61,988 nucleotides of DNA. Origin: an uncultured Paraglaciecola sp. (lineage in GTDB: Bacteria > Pseudomonadota > Gammaproteobacteria > Enterobacterales > Alteromonadaceae). Every line of letters starts with the position of its first letter. Position 1 is the first letter of the stretch. The stretch spans positions 1 to 61,988 of the forward strand of contig NZ_CAKZKO010000133.1 of NCBI RefSeq assembly GCF_937123705.1, given 5' to 3'. Of the stretch, positions 29,375 through 39,232 are shown piece by piece. The position numbers and the translations under genes are program-made. The notes under the pieces were generated by a model, which was given only the letters and a program-made list of their open reading frames with translations, made no database searches and was not told where the DNA came from.

Positions 29375-29578
29375 CTATCTTTTATACCAATCTCCATAAA
29401 TATTAAATTGAACATCAAGCAAATTTTTCATGTGTTTTTCTTCTTCTAAACGGCGAAGCCGATGCTCTAGCTTTACCCTCGACTGAATGCTCGCCGCTAA
29501 TTTACTCGTTTTTGTAGGTCAATTGCATGTGGGTATCGGCCAAGCCGATTTTTCTAGCATGTTACGTTGAATGTCCAT
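29375..29578 (-). pseudogene. Small gene interrupted by one in-frame TGA
   Basis: On the minus strand a frame from ATG 29576-29578 reads 19 codons (MDIQRNMLEKSAWPIPTCN), a TGA at 29519-29521, then 47 more codons ending DVQFNIYGDWYKR and TAG. The second part is strongly protein-like (charged coiled-coil VKLEHRLRRLEEEKHMKNLL, then an aromatic end). I do not recognise it. It lies just outside attR, so it is probably old chromosomal DNA. A nonsense mutation in a small cytoplasmic protein gene is the simplest reading. Confidence 0.4.
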
Positions 29579-29732
29579 GTAAATAAGACTGATTTACAAA
29601 TAGTTACCAAGAGGCATGTTAATTCCGTTAAAAGTAAGTTGAGTAACGATGAAAGTGAGTTCAATGAGGCAGACTACCCTACCAAATGATCAGGTGTATA
29701 CTCCCGGTAGCCATTGAAGCTATTTTACTTGT

Positions 29733-30599
29733 TTACATTAGACTTCCAAAGACATATTTGATCCACCGCTCTTCACTAACAAACTTCATACCTTTATTTA
29801 GATCTCTGAATTCAGTTGGCAAACCTTTCTTCACAATAGTCTCTAAATCCTGCCCTCGATTCTTCTGTTCTTTAATAAAAGTTACCGTGCTTGATAACCT
29901 CTCGGCAAATTGTAAAAGATCCGAAATAGTGAAAAGCTTTACTGGATCGGGGGCAAATGATGAATGTCCTGGAATAACTAAGGTATTGGCAGGATAGTTT
30001 TGTGTTAGGTATACAATATTATTTAGATATCCTGCTAAGTCTCCAGTTCTTTGGTCGATTATTGGATAGCCTTTCGCAAATAGATAATCTCCGACGTATA
30101 GTGTGTTTTGCTTTGAGAAGTATACGACTTGATCTCCTCCTGTGTGACCTGACATATTAGGCAACGTTTGAAGCTTGACAGGTTGATCAGCAATCTTTAA
30201 AACTAATTCCCCTGTAAAGGCTATGTCAAAATTGACACCAAGCTTGTCAATACTTTTTATTTGATTAATTGGCACGATGACTTGGGCATGAGCATTAAAT
30301 TCTGGATATTGTTCAATATGATCCATATGCTCATGGGTTGAAGTAATATGTGTAACTCGATTACTTCCTAACTGAGCCAACTTCGTTTTAATCAAATCGC
30401 TGGTCTTATTGAAATTTGGATCGATTAACAAGGTTGAGCCGTCTTTAATAAGTGCAACGCTTGTTGTATTGCCTTTGTCACTGGTGACTCGCATTACATG
30501 TAAGTATTTATCTATTGATACGGAATCAATGCTAGTGTCAGCTAAACTAACTAAGGGAATAAACGCGATCATTTGAAATAGTGAGTGTAAATTTTTCAT
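29733..30599 (-). CDS. Secreted MBL-fold metallo-hydrolase
   Basis: 288 residues. Signal peptide MKNLHSLFQMIAFIPLVSLA. The zinc motif HEHMDH (89-94) is intact, with later ligands in MSGHTGGDQ, VGDYLFAKG and IPGHSSFA. Overall it resembles subclass B1/B3-like or quinoprotein-relay-type MBL hydrolases in the periplasm; the substrate is unknown. It ends an apparent minus-strand operon after the serine-hydrolase gene (13 bp gap). Confidence 0.8.
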   Translation of the reverse strand: MKNLHSLFQMIAFIPLVSLADTSIDSVSIDKYLHVMRVTSDKGNTTSVALIKDGSTLLIDPNFNKTSDLIKTKLAQLGSNRVTHITSTHEHMDHIEQYPEFNAHAQVIVPINQIKSIDKLGVNFDIAFTGELVLKIADQPVKLQTLPNMSGHTGGDQVVYFSKQNTLYVGDYLFAKGYPIIDQRTGDLAGYLNNIVYLTQNYPANTLVIPGHSSFAPDPVKLFTISDLLQFAERLSSTVTFIKEQKNRGQDLETIVKKGLPTEFRDLNKGMKFVSEERWIKYVFGSLM

Positions 30600-30612
30600 A
30601 TTTTCTCTTCCT

Positions 30613-31749
30613 CTAGTAATTTCTGTCTAATAGAACATCAATAATGTTATCTGTAACGGCGATGGCATGGTCACCTCCGACATTGGTAAGAGCAATAACA
30701 GCGATTTCCTTAGCGCCAAAATCCATTCCGATATGGGCATACCACATTGTATTCGTGCCCATATGATAGACGTTTGTTCCTGATATAAACCACCCCAGAG
30801 CATACTCCGTTCCTGGCAAAGGGGTGTGTAACTTTTCGTACCCACTTTGGCTTAGTAAAGGTGAGTTTCCAGAACGACCATTTAGGTGTTCTATTGTATA
30901 TTTAGCAAGAGAGTCTAGGCTCATATTTATCGTTCCAGCAGGTCCCATTGCCTTAGGATTATCAGAATATGTTTCTGACGGGTTTACCGGCGTCCAAGTA
31001 TTATTTTCAAATCGATGACCATAGGGTTGGCTATCAGTAAATCCGTCGTCAGGAGCGCCAAATTTTGCATCCCTTATCCCCAGTGGTAACAATAAATATT
31101 CACTTACTAACTGTTCCCATTGTTCTATCATAATACGTTCCAGCATATGTCCTGCAATCACGTAGCTTCCGTTAGAATAGTTAAATGTCCCAATTCCATT
31201 TCCTGACATTGATAAAAGGTCTGATGACATTTGAGCTCGTTGCTGAATAACAGGGTCATTTGACGTGAAGTAATTATCCCAACCAATAACACCCATTATT
31301 TCACTATGTATGCCCCCAGTGTGCGATAGCAATTGTTCTATTGTGACATTACTATATTTTGCTGAATATTCACCTTCTTCAAATACATCTGATATAGATG
31401 TGCTCCAGCTTAATTGTCCCTGTTCAACGAGAATCGCTGTAAGAGTAGCAGTGAATGATTTAGTCAGTGAGCCAATATGCCAGCTATCGTTGATGGACAC
31501 CTGTTGGCTACCACCTTGTTTCCTAACGCCTAGAGAAAATTGCTCAATAACTTGGTCACCTTCTATATAAGCACCTGATATAGCTGGTAAATCATGCTGT
31601 TGTAATACTTGTGTAAACGCTTCTTCAGCTGTTAGATACGAGGGCGGTGTAATAGGGGCTGGTGTATTAGGGGCTGGTGTATCACTAGCTCCATTACAGC
31701 CGCTGATTATTGTAGATAAGATAACAAATAATAGAATATATAATTTCAT
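30613..31749 (-). CDS. Lipoprotein serine hydrolase (class C beta-lactamase/EstB family)
   Basis: 378 residues. Lipobox ISGC with Cys18, then a Pro/Thr-rich linker with repeated NTPAPITPP-like units. Catalytic motifs of the family: SLTK (S94-K97) and YSN (191-193), with HMGTN near the C-terminus in the place of the KTG/HxG box. Likely a periplasm-facing esterase, peptidase or beta-lactamase-like enzyme anchored in a membrane. It sits between the CadC-type regulator and the MBL hydrolase, both on the same strand, which makes a beta-lactam-related role possible but unproven. Confidence 0.82.
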   Translation of the reverse strand: MKLYILLFVILSTIISGCNGASDTPAPNTPAPITPPSYLTAEEAFTQVLQQHDLPAISGAYIEGDQVIEQFSLGVRKQGGSQQVSINDSWHIGSLTKSFTATLTAILVEQGQLSWSTSISDVFEEGEYSAKYSNVTIEQLLSHTGGIHSEIMGVIGWDNYFTSNDPVIQQRAQMSSDLLSMSGNGIGTFNYSNGSYVIAGHMLERIMIEQWEQLVSEYLLLPLGIRDAKFGAPDDGFTDSQPYGHRFENNTWTPVNPSETYSDNPKAMGPAGTINMSLDSLAKYTIEHLNGRSGNSPLLSQSGYEKLHTPLPGTEYALGWFISGTNVYHMGTNTMWYAHIGMDFGAKEIAVIALTNVGGDHAIAVTDNIIDVLLDRNY

Positions 31750-31871
31750 AACTTTTCCTGATGATAGTTCGATTCAACATAAGAATAGTGATTTCACGAT
31801 AAGGAGTAGTTAGATAAAGGTGATAAGAATGTGAGGAAAATATTTGTTAATAAAATTCAGGTAGTTAGGGT

Positions 31872-34022
31872 TTATTTAAGAATAATATTCGCTAAACTCA
31901 AATTTGACTGTGCACGATTCGACTTTTCTAAAATGATACGTTTTCCGTCTTTTGACACATCGAATCGACCTCCAACTGATTTTTCAAGTGGTATTATCAT
32001 GGTAGGTTGCCACTTATCCATAGTTGTTGCGTACAATCCACGTTTTGGCACTTCAGAAATAAAGTAGACTTTATCATACGAATAACGCCAATAAGTGTTT
32101 GCTGGTAACTCAGGTATGATTTTTTTCTCTTGTGTGCCAGCCTGGCCGTATAAATACAAACCGCCAGTATTTGCTTTCGAAACTAGCAACTTATTATTAT
32201 AAAGAGGTTGAATATTTCTTACATTTTCAATATCCAATTTAGTGACTACAGGTTCTTGTTGATTAATATTAATCTGGTGACCTCTCCATATTCCATCATC
32301 GAGACTGTTAAAGTAGATAATCCCATTGTTAGATATGCTTAAATTACGAGCAAAATAAGTAGCGTCCGAGATTATTCGGAAACTTTGATTTGCTAAATCA
32401 ATAACTCCGATTTGTTGGTTAGTAACAGCACAGATAAATCTGCCATCAGCAGATATCGCTAAATCAGCAAATTCTTTGTATTCAGAAAGATTTGTTAATT
32501 GTTGAGCAGGTTGATCTCGGTGTTTTACCCATATTTGTGGCAAGCCTTGTTCTACCGCTATATAGCTTAATCCATGTTCAAATAGCCTAGGTAAATACTC
32601 ATTTTTCGTGGTCTTTAGAGAAGTAAATGTATTCTCTTCGTACATAACAATATCAAAGATATTGCCGTCACTAGTTTCCACGACCGCCAACGAATCGGTG
32701 ATTGGTTTTAGGTTGAAGTTCCAGCCAATGTGTGTGCTAAGCAATTCAGTCGAATTTTTGGTACTAATATCATATGATAAAAGTCGATCATTGCCCCAGT
32801 TTAACCAAATACTATTATTATCTGGCCCCATATGTGCAGTATCGTAGACTGAATCAAGAACTAGCACTGAATTTAGCTGATTTGAATTGATAGCATAAGT
32901 CAAAAATTCAGTTTGACGTCTTTGTTTATCACGTAAAATGAGAATAGTTTTATAATTAGGACTAATATCAATAAAAAAATCTCCGATACCGTCGAAAGGT
33001 GATTCAGATATTTGTGTTACTTCATTAGTTACTATATTTAGCCGATTAACCGTATTTGCCTTTCTATTAATACTTTGTGTGAAGTATAAGGTTTGATTGA
33101 TAGGATCATAAGCAAGCCGCACGTTTTTACTGGATTCGCAGTCATGTAATATTAGGCTTGATTCAACTGCTTCGCCGCTATCCGTAAGGAAAAGCTTAAT
33201 AATCTGGCAAGAATTGTTATTATCTAATCGTCTACGACTAGCAAAAATCGAGTTATCTTGCACTGCCCAAGTTATATCCATATAGGTAAAATCATCAGTT
33301 TGTAATGCTGTGGGTTGCTTACTGCGCCGACTTTCAACCTGCCTAGTTTCAGCATAAAGTGAATTTTCTTTGAATGTTTTATCCTCTCTAAATTGTGCTT
33401 GATAGAGCGAGAATATATCGGTATTGGGTCTTTTATAAAGGAAGTATAGGTGTTTCTTATCTGAACTTAAGAGAGGATCTTTCTCGCTACCATCTAATGC
33501 GGTTAAGGTACTTAAGTTGTTAATTTTCCAATGTTTAACTGGAACATTAAAATAACTAATGGCTAATAAGCCTACGCAAATTAATAAGGTTAGAATAGAA
33601 ACTCTTAGCCAAGAAAAAACGCTTGAGTTTGCCGGATTTTTTGATAACAGTGTTGATTTATCATATACGCGTATAGACGCAAGAAAAATATAACCTTTTT
33701 TGGGTCTAGTTTCGATATAAGTTGGGTTCTTTATATTATCGGAAAGTGCTTTACGTAATTGTGAAATTGACCAGGTGATGGTGTTATCATTAATTACAGC
33801 GTCAGCCCAAACATTTCTTATTAGGCTATCCCTGCTTAGAATCCTGTTGGGGTTTTGTACCAAAAATAACAGTAATTTAGCTAAAAGAAAATCAAGTTTA
33901 ATGTTTTCTTTGTTCTTTAAATCAACTAATTCGAGCCCATCGAATTGATATTCATCGTTTAATGTGTAGATTGTCAACTCTTTGTTCAATATATCAACCT
34001 CTTTAACAAACAACCTCAACAT
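31872..34022 (-). CDS. CadC/ToxR-type membrane transcriptional regulator with a TolB-like sensor
   Basis: 716 residues. Residues about 12-112 are an OmpR/PhoB winged helix (LDFLLAKLLLFLVQNPNRILSRDSLIRNVW, then TITWSISQLRKAL and RPKKGYIF). A TM helix follows at about 136-156 (VSILTLLICVGLLAISYF), then a ~560-residue periplasmic part of repeated beta strands resembling a TolB/WD40-type propeller. It senses an extracytoplasmic signal and binds DNA directly. It is the upstream gene of the serine-hydrolase/MBL pair (122 bp gap) and plausibly controls them. Confidence 0.87.
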   Translation of the reverse strand: MLRLFVKEVDILNKELTIYTLNDEYQFDGLELVDLKNKENIKLDFLLAKLLLFLVQNPNRILSRDSLIRNVWADAVINDNTITWSISQLRKALSDNIKNPTYIETRPKKGYIFLASIRVYDKSTLLSKNPANSSVFSWLRVSILTLLICVGLLAISYFNVPVKHWKINNLSTLTALDGSEKDPLLSSDKKHLYFLYKRPNTDIFSLYQAQFREDKTFKENSLYAETRQVESRRSKQPTALQTDDFTYMDITWAVQDNSIFASRRRLDNNNSCQIIKLFLTDSGEAVESSLILHDCESSKNVRLAYDPINQTLYFTQSINRKANTVNRLNIVTNEVTQISESPFDGIGDFFIDISPNYKTILILRDKQRRQTEFLTYAINSNQLNSVLVLDSVYDTAHMGPDNNSIWLNWGNDRLLSYDISTKNSTELLSTHIGWNFNLKPITDSLAVVETSDGNIFDIVMYEENTFTSLKTTKNEYLPRLFEHGLSYIAVEQGLPQIWVKHRDQPAQQLTNLSEYKEFADLAISADGRFICAVTNQQIGVIDLANQSFRIISDATYFARNLSISNNGIIYFNSLDDGIWRGHQININQQEPVVTKLDIENVRNIQPLYNNKLLVSKANTGGLYLYGQAGTQEKKIIPELPANTYWRYSYDKVYFISEVPKRGLYATTMDKWQPTMIIPLEKSVGGRFDVSKDGKRIILEKSNRAQSNLSLANIILK

Positions 34023-34347
34023 ATCAAATTTCTAAGAACAATCTAATCAGCTTTGGATAAGAACAAGGTAACCTTATTCTTCCTCAATGTTAATGAACAA
34101 ATTGATAAGACTGCCTATTTTAAGCGACCCTAAAGTCAAACTCAACGAAAAAGGTTGGGCGTCAAGTTGCTCGTATTAACCAAGGTGATGAAGTTAAGAG
34201 CTTTGTAGATAGGCAGGGGTCAAAGCCATCAGTAATGTGCTGATCAGTGTTAAAGCTAAAATCTTTTTATTGGCATAGTTTATGTAATAATTAACGGGTG
34301 TATGAAATAATTAGTGTAATATCTAAGCTGAATATTTGATTGTGGAG
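34023..34347. other. Divergent intergenic region between CadC-type and TetR regulators
   Basis: 325 bp without a supported gene. TTTATGTAATAAT at 34279-34291 resembles TTTATGTCATAAT at 45361-45372, part of the operator family of the cluster, so TetR autoregulation is possible. A short plus-strand stretch near 34205-34280 looks weakly coding but is cut by stops. Confidence 0.35.
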
Positions 34348-34932
34348 ATGTACATTTTGGAAAATGTAAAACCTGACGGTCGCTTTAAACGTAGTGCGCG
34401 TAGCCGTAGTGATATTGTTACGGCCATGGCCGATTTAATGGAAGAGGGCGTGTATGTGCCTACTGCGCAGCAGGTGGCTGATAAGGCCAATATTTCTATT
34501 CGGACTGTGTTTCGTCATTTTTCAGACATGGATTCTTTGTATAAAGAAGTTGACCAGTTTATTAAGCCTGGTTACGAAAAAGATTTTGCTAAGCAAGATC
34601 CAAACGGCTCGTTAGAGCAAAGGATTATACATTTAATCAACTTTCGAGTTGAAGGTTTTTATCATAATATTCAAACCATTAAGGCAACTAAAACCTTAGT
34701 ATGGCGTTCTACTTTTCTTAAGGAAAACTACCACAGAAAACAAACTAAACTGCGTAAGTTGCTGATTCTGCAGTTTCCTGAGCTTAAAGATAAAAATGCT
34801 CAACTATTAGAAATGGTGGATGGGCTCACGTCTTTCGAAGCTTTTGATCGACTCTACACTCACCAAAAATTGTCGATTGAGGAGTGTAAGGAGATACTGA
34901 TAGTACAATTAAAAATGCTGCTCTTGAATTAG
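34348..34932 (+). CDS. TetR family transcriptional regulator
   Basis: 194 residues from ATG 34348. GGAG at 34343-34346 touches that ATG and is better spaced (10 bp) for TTG 34357, so the true start may be three codons later. The TetR helix-turn-helix is at about 20-65 (VYVPTAQQVADKANISIRTVFRHFSDMDSLYKEV). The C-terminal ligand domain is helical and unassigned. It opens the large catabolic cluster, divergent from the CadC-type gene and convergent with the TonB receptor. It is the only one-component regulator inside that cluster and so the best candidate to bind the TGWCA-N7-TGWCA sites. Confidence 0.88.
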   Translation: MYILENVKPDGRFKRSARSRSDIVTAMADLMEEGVYVPTAQQVADKANISIRTVFRHFSDMDSLYKEVDQFIKPGYEKDFAKQDPNGSLEQRIIHLINFRVEGFYHNIQTIKATKTLVWRSTFLKENYHRKQTKLRKLLILQFPELKDKNAQLLEMVDGLTSFEAFDRLYTHQKLSIEECKEILIVQLKMLLLN

Positions 34933-35007
34933 ATTGCTCCTATATTTGCTAGAAAGCCATCAATTGATGGCTTTTTAGTTTGCGGTTGTTTTAGGGACTA
35001 AGCCTGC

Positions 35008-37629
35008 CTAAAAGCGCTTTTTAACGGTAACGCCGTAGGTGGCAGGTTCTTGATAAAAGTTTAACAGCTTACCTTGTTGCAGCGGTCCTGCTATGGATAG
35101 TGAACTAAACTCTGCATCATCACCGATATTTCGCCCCCATAATACAATGTCCATATCGTATTCTTCTAAATTGAAAAACACTCTGGCATTAATGGCACTA
35201 CGTCCATCAATAAGTGCAAGTTCATCACCTGAGGCTTCGGTATAAATATCACCCACATAGTTAAACTCTATGGCTACATAAGAATAAATATCATCACTTA
35301 ACGAGAATTCCTGCTCTAGGGTCAGCACACCTTTGGTTTTAGGTTGGGAATAAGGTCTGTCACCTGAACGGTCACAATAGGGCGCGGGTGCGCCATCAGG
35401 TAAAAACTGTTGTTTAGGATCAGGCGTGCCTGTTTGCCAAGGAGTGGTGCTCCAACAAGGACCTTGTTCAAACGTTTTAAACACGGCATCGGTGTAACTA
35501 TAAGCCAATAACAAGCGCGTACCTTGGGTTGGGATCCATATTGATTCTATCTCAATGCCGTCAGCTTCATAATCACCGGCGTTTTGTAAGGCAAAGCTAT
35601 TACCAATAAACACGTTGGATTGAAAATCTTCGGTGATGGTATGGTGCGCCGCTACGTTCAAGCGCAAGTTAGACTCAGGGAAATCCGCTTTTAGCCCCAC
35701 TTCAAATGATTTTGAATTCTCAGAGTCAAAAATTAGATCAACGGATTCTGCCACTCTGTCGGTATTGATCCCGCCCGATTTATAACCGGTTCCGTAGGAT
35801 GCATAAAACAACATCTCTTTACTGGGTTGATAGGCAAGTTTTATTGTACCCGATACCTGCTCATCGTCCATTTTTTCGCTTACATTAGGTCTTTGAGCAG
35901 ATAAAGGACCCAGTACTTGCGCATACCAAGCTTCTTGCTGAAAAGGTACAAAAGTTTGAATGGCCTGCATAAACTGCGGACTACCTACAGTAATCGCACC
36001 CGATGTAATGCCTTGTAAGGCTTGCCCTGCCGCGCCTAAATTGAATAACAAACTATCTGGCGTGATAGTTTGTGGAAACGCTGGATTGCCGATACTTGAG
36101 ATAAGTGTCGAATGCTCTGCGCCGCTAGCGTAGTCTTCGGTAAACCTATTGGTGACGTCTTTTTCTTCATCGGTGTAACGCAACCCGGCAGTAAGAGTGA
36201 GCTGTTCGGTCAACTGGTAGTCAAACTGAGTAAACACCGCCCAGCTACTATGCTCTTGATGAGAATCAGCGCTATAAGATGCTTCACTCAACGTCGGTGC
36301 AGCAGGCGCAACAAGGCCTCCTGTCATTTGACTGATTGCATTTATTCCATTAAGAATGCTATCGAATTGACCGCCAGATAGGCCTTTCAGTACATAGTCG
36401 TTGATGTCTGTACCCACAGAGGTTTGGGCTAAGCCGTCTATTTCCTGCTCGAAATAGAACACACCCACTGAGCCATTTAGTTTTTCACCGGAAATATCGA
36501 ATCGGAGTTCTTGAGAAAACGAAGATTGTTGCACTCCATTCAAGCGATTAAACAAATCTGCTGTGGTGTAGTCAGTATCACTAGTTTCAACTGAGTCAAA
36601 CTTACGCATCCCTGTTATAGACACAAAGTCTAGGCTGTCGGAAAGACTCCAATCAATTTGGGCAGACAAGCCGCGGTCTTTAATTTCAATTTCGGGCAAA
36701 TAATTAAAGGCTACCAAGTAATCGCCGTACTGATCGGCATTAATGATATCGGCATTAAACAAAGGAGAGCTGAGTAAGGTATCTGTGCCCATTTTTCCAG
36801 ATACACCATTGGCTTCATAATTATTTAAAATGGTGCCTGGTGAGCAACAAATTTCGTCTAGCTTGGCATAATCACCAATAATTCTGATACTAAGATCGGC
36901 ATTTGGCGTGTATAACGCTTGCACCCTGCCGCCATATCTTTTTTTATCGTTGATGGTGTTATCACCTAAATTAAGGTCATTCACAAAGCCATCCCGGGAG
37001 GATGAAAAACCCGATACGCGAAACGCCAACTCTTCATCAATCGCAGACAGAGATTTGGCAAAACCAAAATTTTGCAGCCCTAAATTACCTAAACTGACTT
37101 CAAGGTAACCAGTGCCGTCGTGATCCGGTGCCACACTTTTAACTTGCACCGCTCCTGATGGGGTGTTCTTGCCAAACAAGGTACCTTGTGGCCCGCGCAG
37201 CACTTCTACCGACGTTACATCATAGAAATTGTTGGTTAACGCACCTTGCCTTGAACGATAAATACCATCCATATAAAGACCTACCGAAGATTCCAAGCCA
37301 AAATTCAAGCTAGAAGTACCCACGCCTCGGATAGAAAAAGTGGCGGCAGCTGGGCTAGTTGACTCGGTAACCGTTAACCCCGGTACACTGCTTTGTAAAT
37401 CGAACACATCTTTTATCACGCCCTCTGCTAATGCATCGCCAGAAATGGCCGTGACCGCTACTGGTACTTCTTGAAGGTTTTGCACCCGTTTTTGTGCAGT
37501 GACTTCAATCACCTCTAACTGACTTTTTTCAGTTTTTATATCAGCGGAATGTGAAGAAAAGCTATATCCAGCAAGAAGTAACGGGATCAAAGCGGCTAAG
37601 GGGTGTTTTTTCGTAAAATTTGTATTCAT
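35008..37629 (-). CDS. TonB-dependent outer-membrane receptor
   Basis: 873 residues from ATG 37627-37629 (GGGA eight bases upstream; another ATG lies four codons earlier). After the signal peptide (ending SFSSHS|A) comes a TonB-box-like region EVIEVTAQKR, then the plug (VPVAVTAISGDALAEG, IRGVGTS, VEVLRGPQGTLFGKNTPSGAV) and a 22-strand barrel ending in Phe. It resembles the receptors that Alteromonadales and sphingomonads use for small aromatic, steroid or lipid-like compounds more than siderophore receptors. Three TGTCA half-sites and a dyad lie in its promoter region, linking it to the GST/sulfatase cluster. Confidence 0.92.
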   Translation of the reverse strand: MNTNFTKKHPLAALIPLLLAGYSFSSHSADIKTEKSQLEVIEVTAQKRVQNLQEVPVAVTAISGDALAEGVIKDVFDLQSSVPGLTVTESTSPAAATFSIRGVGTSSLNFGLESSVGLYMDGIYRSRQGALTNNFYDVTSVEVLRGPQGTLFGKNTPSGAVQVKSVAPDHDGTGYLEVSLGNLGLQNFGFAKSLSAIDEELAFRVSGFSSSRDGFVNDLNLGDNTINDKKRYGGRVQALYTPNADLSIRIIGDYAKLDEICCSPGTILNNYEANGVSGKMGTDTLLSSPLFNADIINADQYGDYLVAFNYLPEIEIKDRGLSAQIDWSLSDSLDFVSITGMRKFDSVETSDTDYTTADLFNRLNGVQQSSFSQELRFDISGEKLNGSVGVFYFEQEIDGLAQTSVGTDINDYVLKGLSGGQFDSILNGINAISQMTGGLVAPAAPTLSEASYSADSHQEHSSWAVFTQFDYQLTEQLTLTAGLRYTDEEKDVTNRFTEDYASGAEHSTLISSIGNPAFPQTITPDSLLFNLGAAGQALQGITSGAITVGSPQFMQAIQTFVPFQQEAWYAQVLGPLSAQRPNVSEKMDDEQVSGTIKLAYQPSKEMLFYASYGTGYKSGGINTDRVAESVDLIFDSENSKSFEVGLKADFPESNLRLNVAAHHTITEDFQSNVFIGNSFALQNAGDYEADGIEIESIWIPTQGTRLLLAYSYTDAVFKTFEQGPCWSTTPWQTGTPDPKQQFLPDGAPAPYCDRSGDRPYSQPKTKGVLTLEQEFSLSDDIYSYVAIEFNYVGDIYTEASGDELALIDGRSAINARVFFNLEEYDMDIVLWGRNIGDDAEFSSLSIAGPLQQGKLLNFYQEPATYGVTVKKRF

Positions 37630-37711
37630 GGTGATTCCCATCTCGGCGTACGAACAAATAACAGCGGCAGTTGTTACGGTTTTGTAAAAGAATGGTAACT
37701 ATAAAAACATT

Positions 37712-37753
37712 TGTCATACATGTTGTCAATATGATTTGTCATAAAGAGTGACA
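37712..37753 (-). promoter_or_regulatory. TonB-receptor promoter with clustered TGWCA operator half-sites
   Basis: TGTCA at 37712-37716, 37724-37728 and 37737-37741 and TGACA at 37749-37753. The first two and the last two are each separated by exactly 7 bp; TGTCATAAAGAGTGACA (37737-37753) is a dyad. On the minus strand TTGACA (37729-37724) can serve as -35, with TTTTAT 17 bp downstream as -10, so the half-sites overlap the promoter. Confidence 0.6.
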
Positions 37754-37861
37754 TAATGATGAAGGCCGAAGGTAAATCATTAATTTATATTTTAAATTAC
37801 TTAGTTTTGTGGAGGTACGGCAAGAACGAGACTGCTCATTGCAGCCTCGCCATTATTAGCA

Positions 37862-39091
37862 TTACAAAGCTTTCTTAGCTTTTTCTTTTAAGTATTTAAT
37901 TCTGGCATCAGGAATACCGTCTTTAACAAAAGGTGGAGTAAATCCATCAAAAAGAGTCGAATGCAAGATACCGTCAGACATCAAAGCTGGCATTATCTGC
38001 GAATCAATTAATGCACCAGACAATTGTGATTGCTCCTCGGGAGTCAAGTTCTGATAACGTAATTGCAATTGCTCAAAGGCCCAAGCTCGGTATTGACTAG
38101 TGGTAAAGGTTGCAATAACCCCATCAATTTGCGTCTCGAACCGTTTAACTTTGCTTGCAGCGGCTTTGGCCGTTGCTTTACACAGTGGCACATAGGTTTT
38201 GGCGATAAAGCTTAATAAATGACTCAAACTCTTTGGCAAACCTTTGGCTAAATTTAGCCAATCAGTAAATTCTGTTTGCCCGGCGCAGCCTCTAGTATCA
38301 CCCAATTGCATAATGGTATGGATCCAATTACAGGTGCGTGGTGCTTGGGTTTCCATTATTTCGTGGCTTTGGGGATCTTCGTAAAAGTGCACTTTTAATG
38401 GGCCGTATAGGGCAAAGTCGGCGACACTAGGTTTGCCACCTAGTAAAAATTGATGTTGTTCAAAATGTGCCTCTAAAATGCTTAGTAAATCTAGCACTTG
38501 TTTATCCATATTAGCGCGTACTTCTTCTCCCTCTAAACCTAAATGTTGGTCAAATCCGGTTTGCCGATTCAGAATAATGGGAGCCAATTGCTGCATTTGC
38601 ATAGTGGGAACGCCATACACAATACCTCTAGCAATTTTGTGACTAAGCGTATGGCGATTTTGCTCATTGCCCCAACGGGTGTGCATAATCATGCGGGGCA
38701 TGTATTCATCAGCAAAATCTTCTATTAGCCACATTAAAAAGGCCAATGACGGGTCTTCTGGAATGGTCGAAACCTCAGGATGTTGCGCTTCTAAGTACTC
38801 AATAATAGGGGTGGAGTCTTGCATCACTTGATCATCTGGGCTCAACATAACAGGAACAATACTTTGCCCCGCGGCTTCTACTGCCCATTTAAGATCTGAT
38901 TGATTCGAATGTATTTTTTTATAGTGAATGCCTTTGTAATGCATATAAGTCATCACTTTATGAGAATAAGGCGAACCTTGAGCCTGCAAAATTCGATAGT
39001 AACTCTCTTGCCCTTTAAGCAAGATTTTACTTTGTTGATGAAATTTGTTTTCTAACCATACTGTGGCCGATTGTTCAGCGTTATTTGTCAT
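37862..39091 (-). CDS. Long GST-like protein, copy 1
   Basis: 409 residues from ATG 39089-39091 (GGAG 8 bp upstream). A thioredoxin-like GST N-domain (about 32-110) contains SPYSHKVMTYMHYKG, VPVML and DSTPIIEYLE; the helical C-domain has LLGGKPSVADFALYGPL (about 240). It has no catalytic Cys and a Ser-Pro-Tyr-Ser start as in bacterial theta/beta-like GSTs. About 130 extra residues follow, ending WAFEQLQLRY, a tail shared with the two paralogues at 42769 and 53337. Probable glutathione-dependent transferase, ether-cleaving or dehalogenating enzyme; the substrate is unknown. The operator dyad at 39113 lies 22 bp before the start. Confidence 0.8.
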   Translation of the reverse strand: MTNNAEQSATVWLENKFHQQSKILLKGQESYYRILQAQGSPYSHKVMTYMHYKGIHYKKIHSNQSDLKWAVEAAGQSIVPVMLSPDDQVMQDSTPIIEYLEAQHPEVSTIPEDPSLAFLMWLIEDFADEYMPRMIMHTRWGNEQNRHTLSHKIARGIVYGVPTMQMQQLAPIILNRQTGFDQHLGLEGEEVRANMDKQVLDLLSILEAHFEQHQFLLGGKPSVADFALYGPLKVHFYEDPQSHEIMETQAPRTCNWIHTIMQLGDTRGCAGQTEFTDWLNLAKGLPKSLSHLLSFIAKTYVPLCKATAKAAASKVKRFETQIDGVIATFTTSQYRAWAFEQLQLRYQNLTPEEQSQLSGALIDSQIMPALMSDGILHSTLFDGFTPPFVKDGIPDARIKYLKEKAKKAL

Positions 39092-39112
39092 GCTTTTTCT
39101 CCATGATTGTAA

Positions 39113-39129
39113 TGTCATTAGTTATGACA
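39113..39129. promoter_or_regulatory. Operator dyad TGTCATTAGTTATGACA upstream of GST copy 1
   Basis: A 17-bp dyad, TGTCA-N7-TGACA with arms extending to TGTCAT/ATGACA, 22 bp upstream of the GST start. Best copy of the repeated motif in the cluster. Confidence 0.65.
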
Positions 39130-39232
39130 CAATATATTTGTTAATACAAGCCGGATATAAGATCAGCACATCTATGGCCCAATACTTAGCAATACAGCAA
39201 TGGGTATATATCGAAAACACTAAGGAAGACAG

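Noticed and set aside
29519..29521. Selenocysteine at the in-frame TGA
   Set aside because: No known selenoprotein motif around it and no sel genes or clear SECIS hairpin seen; a nonsense mutation is simpler.
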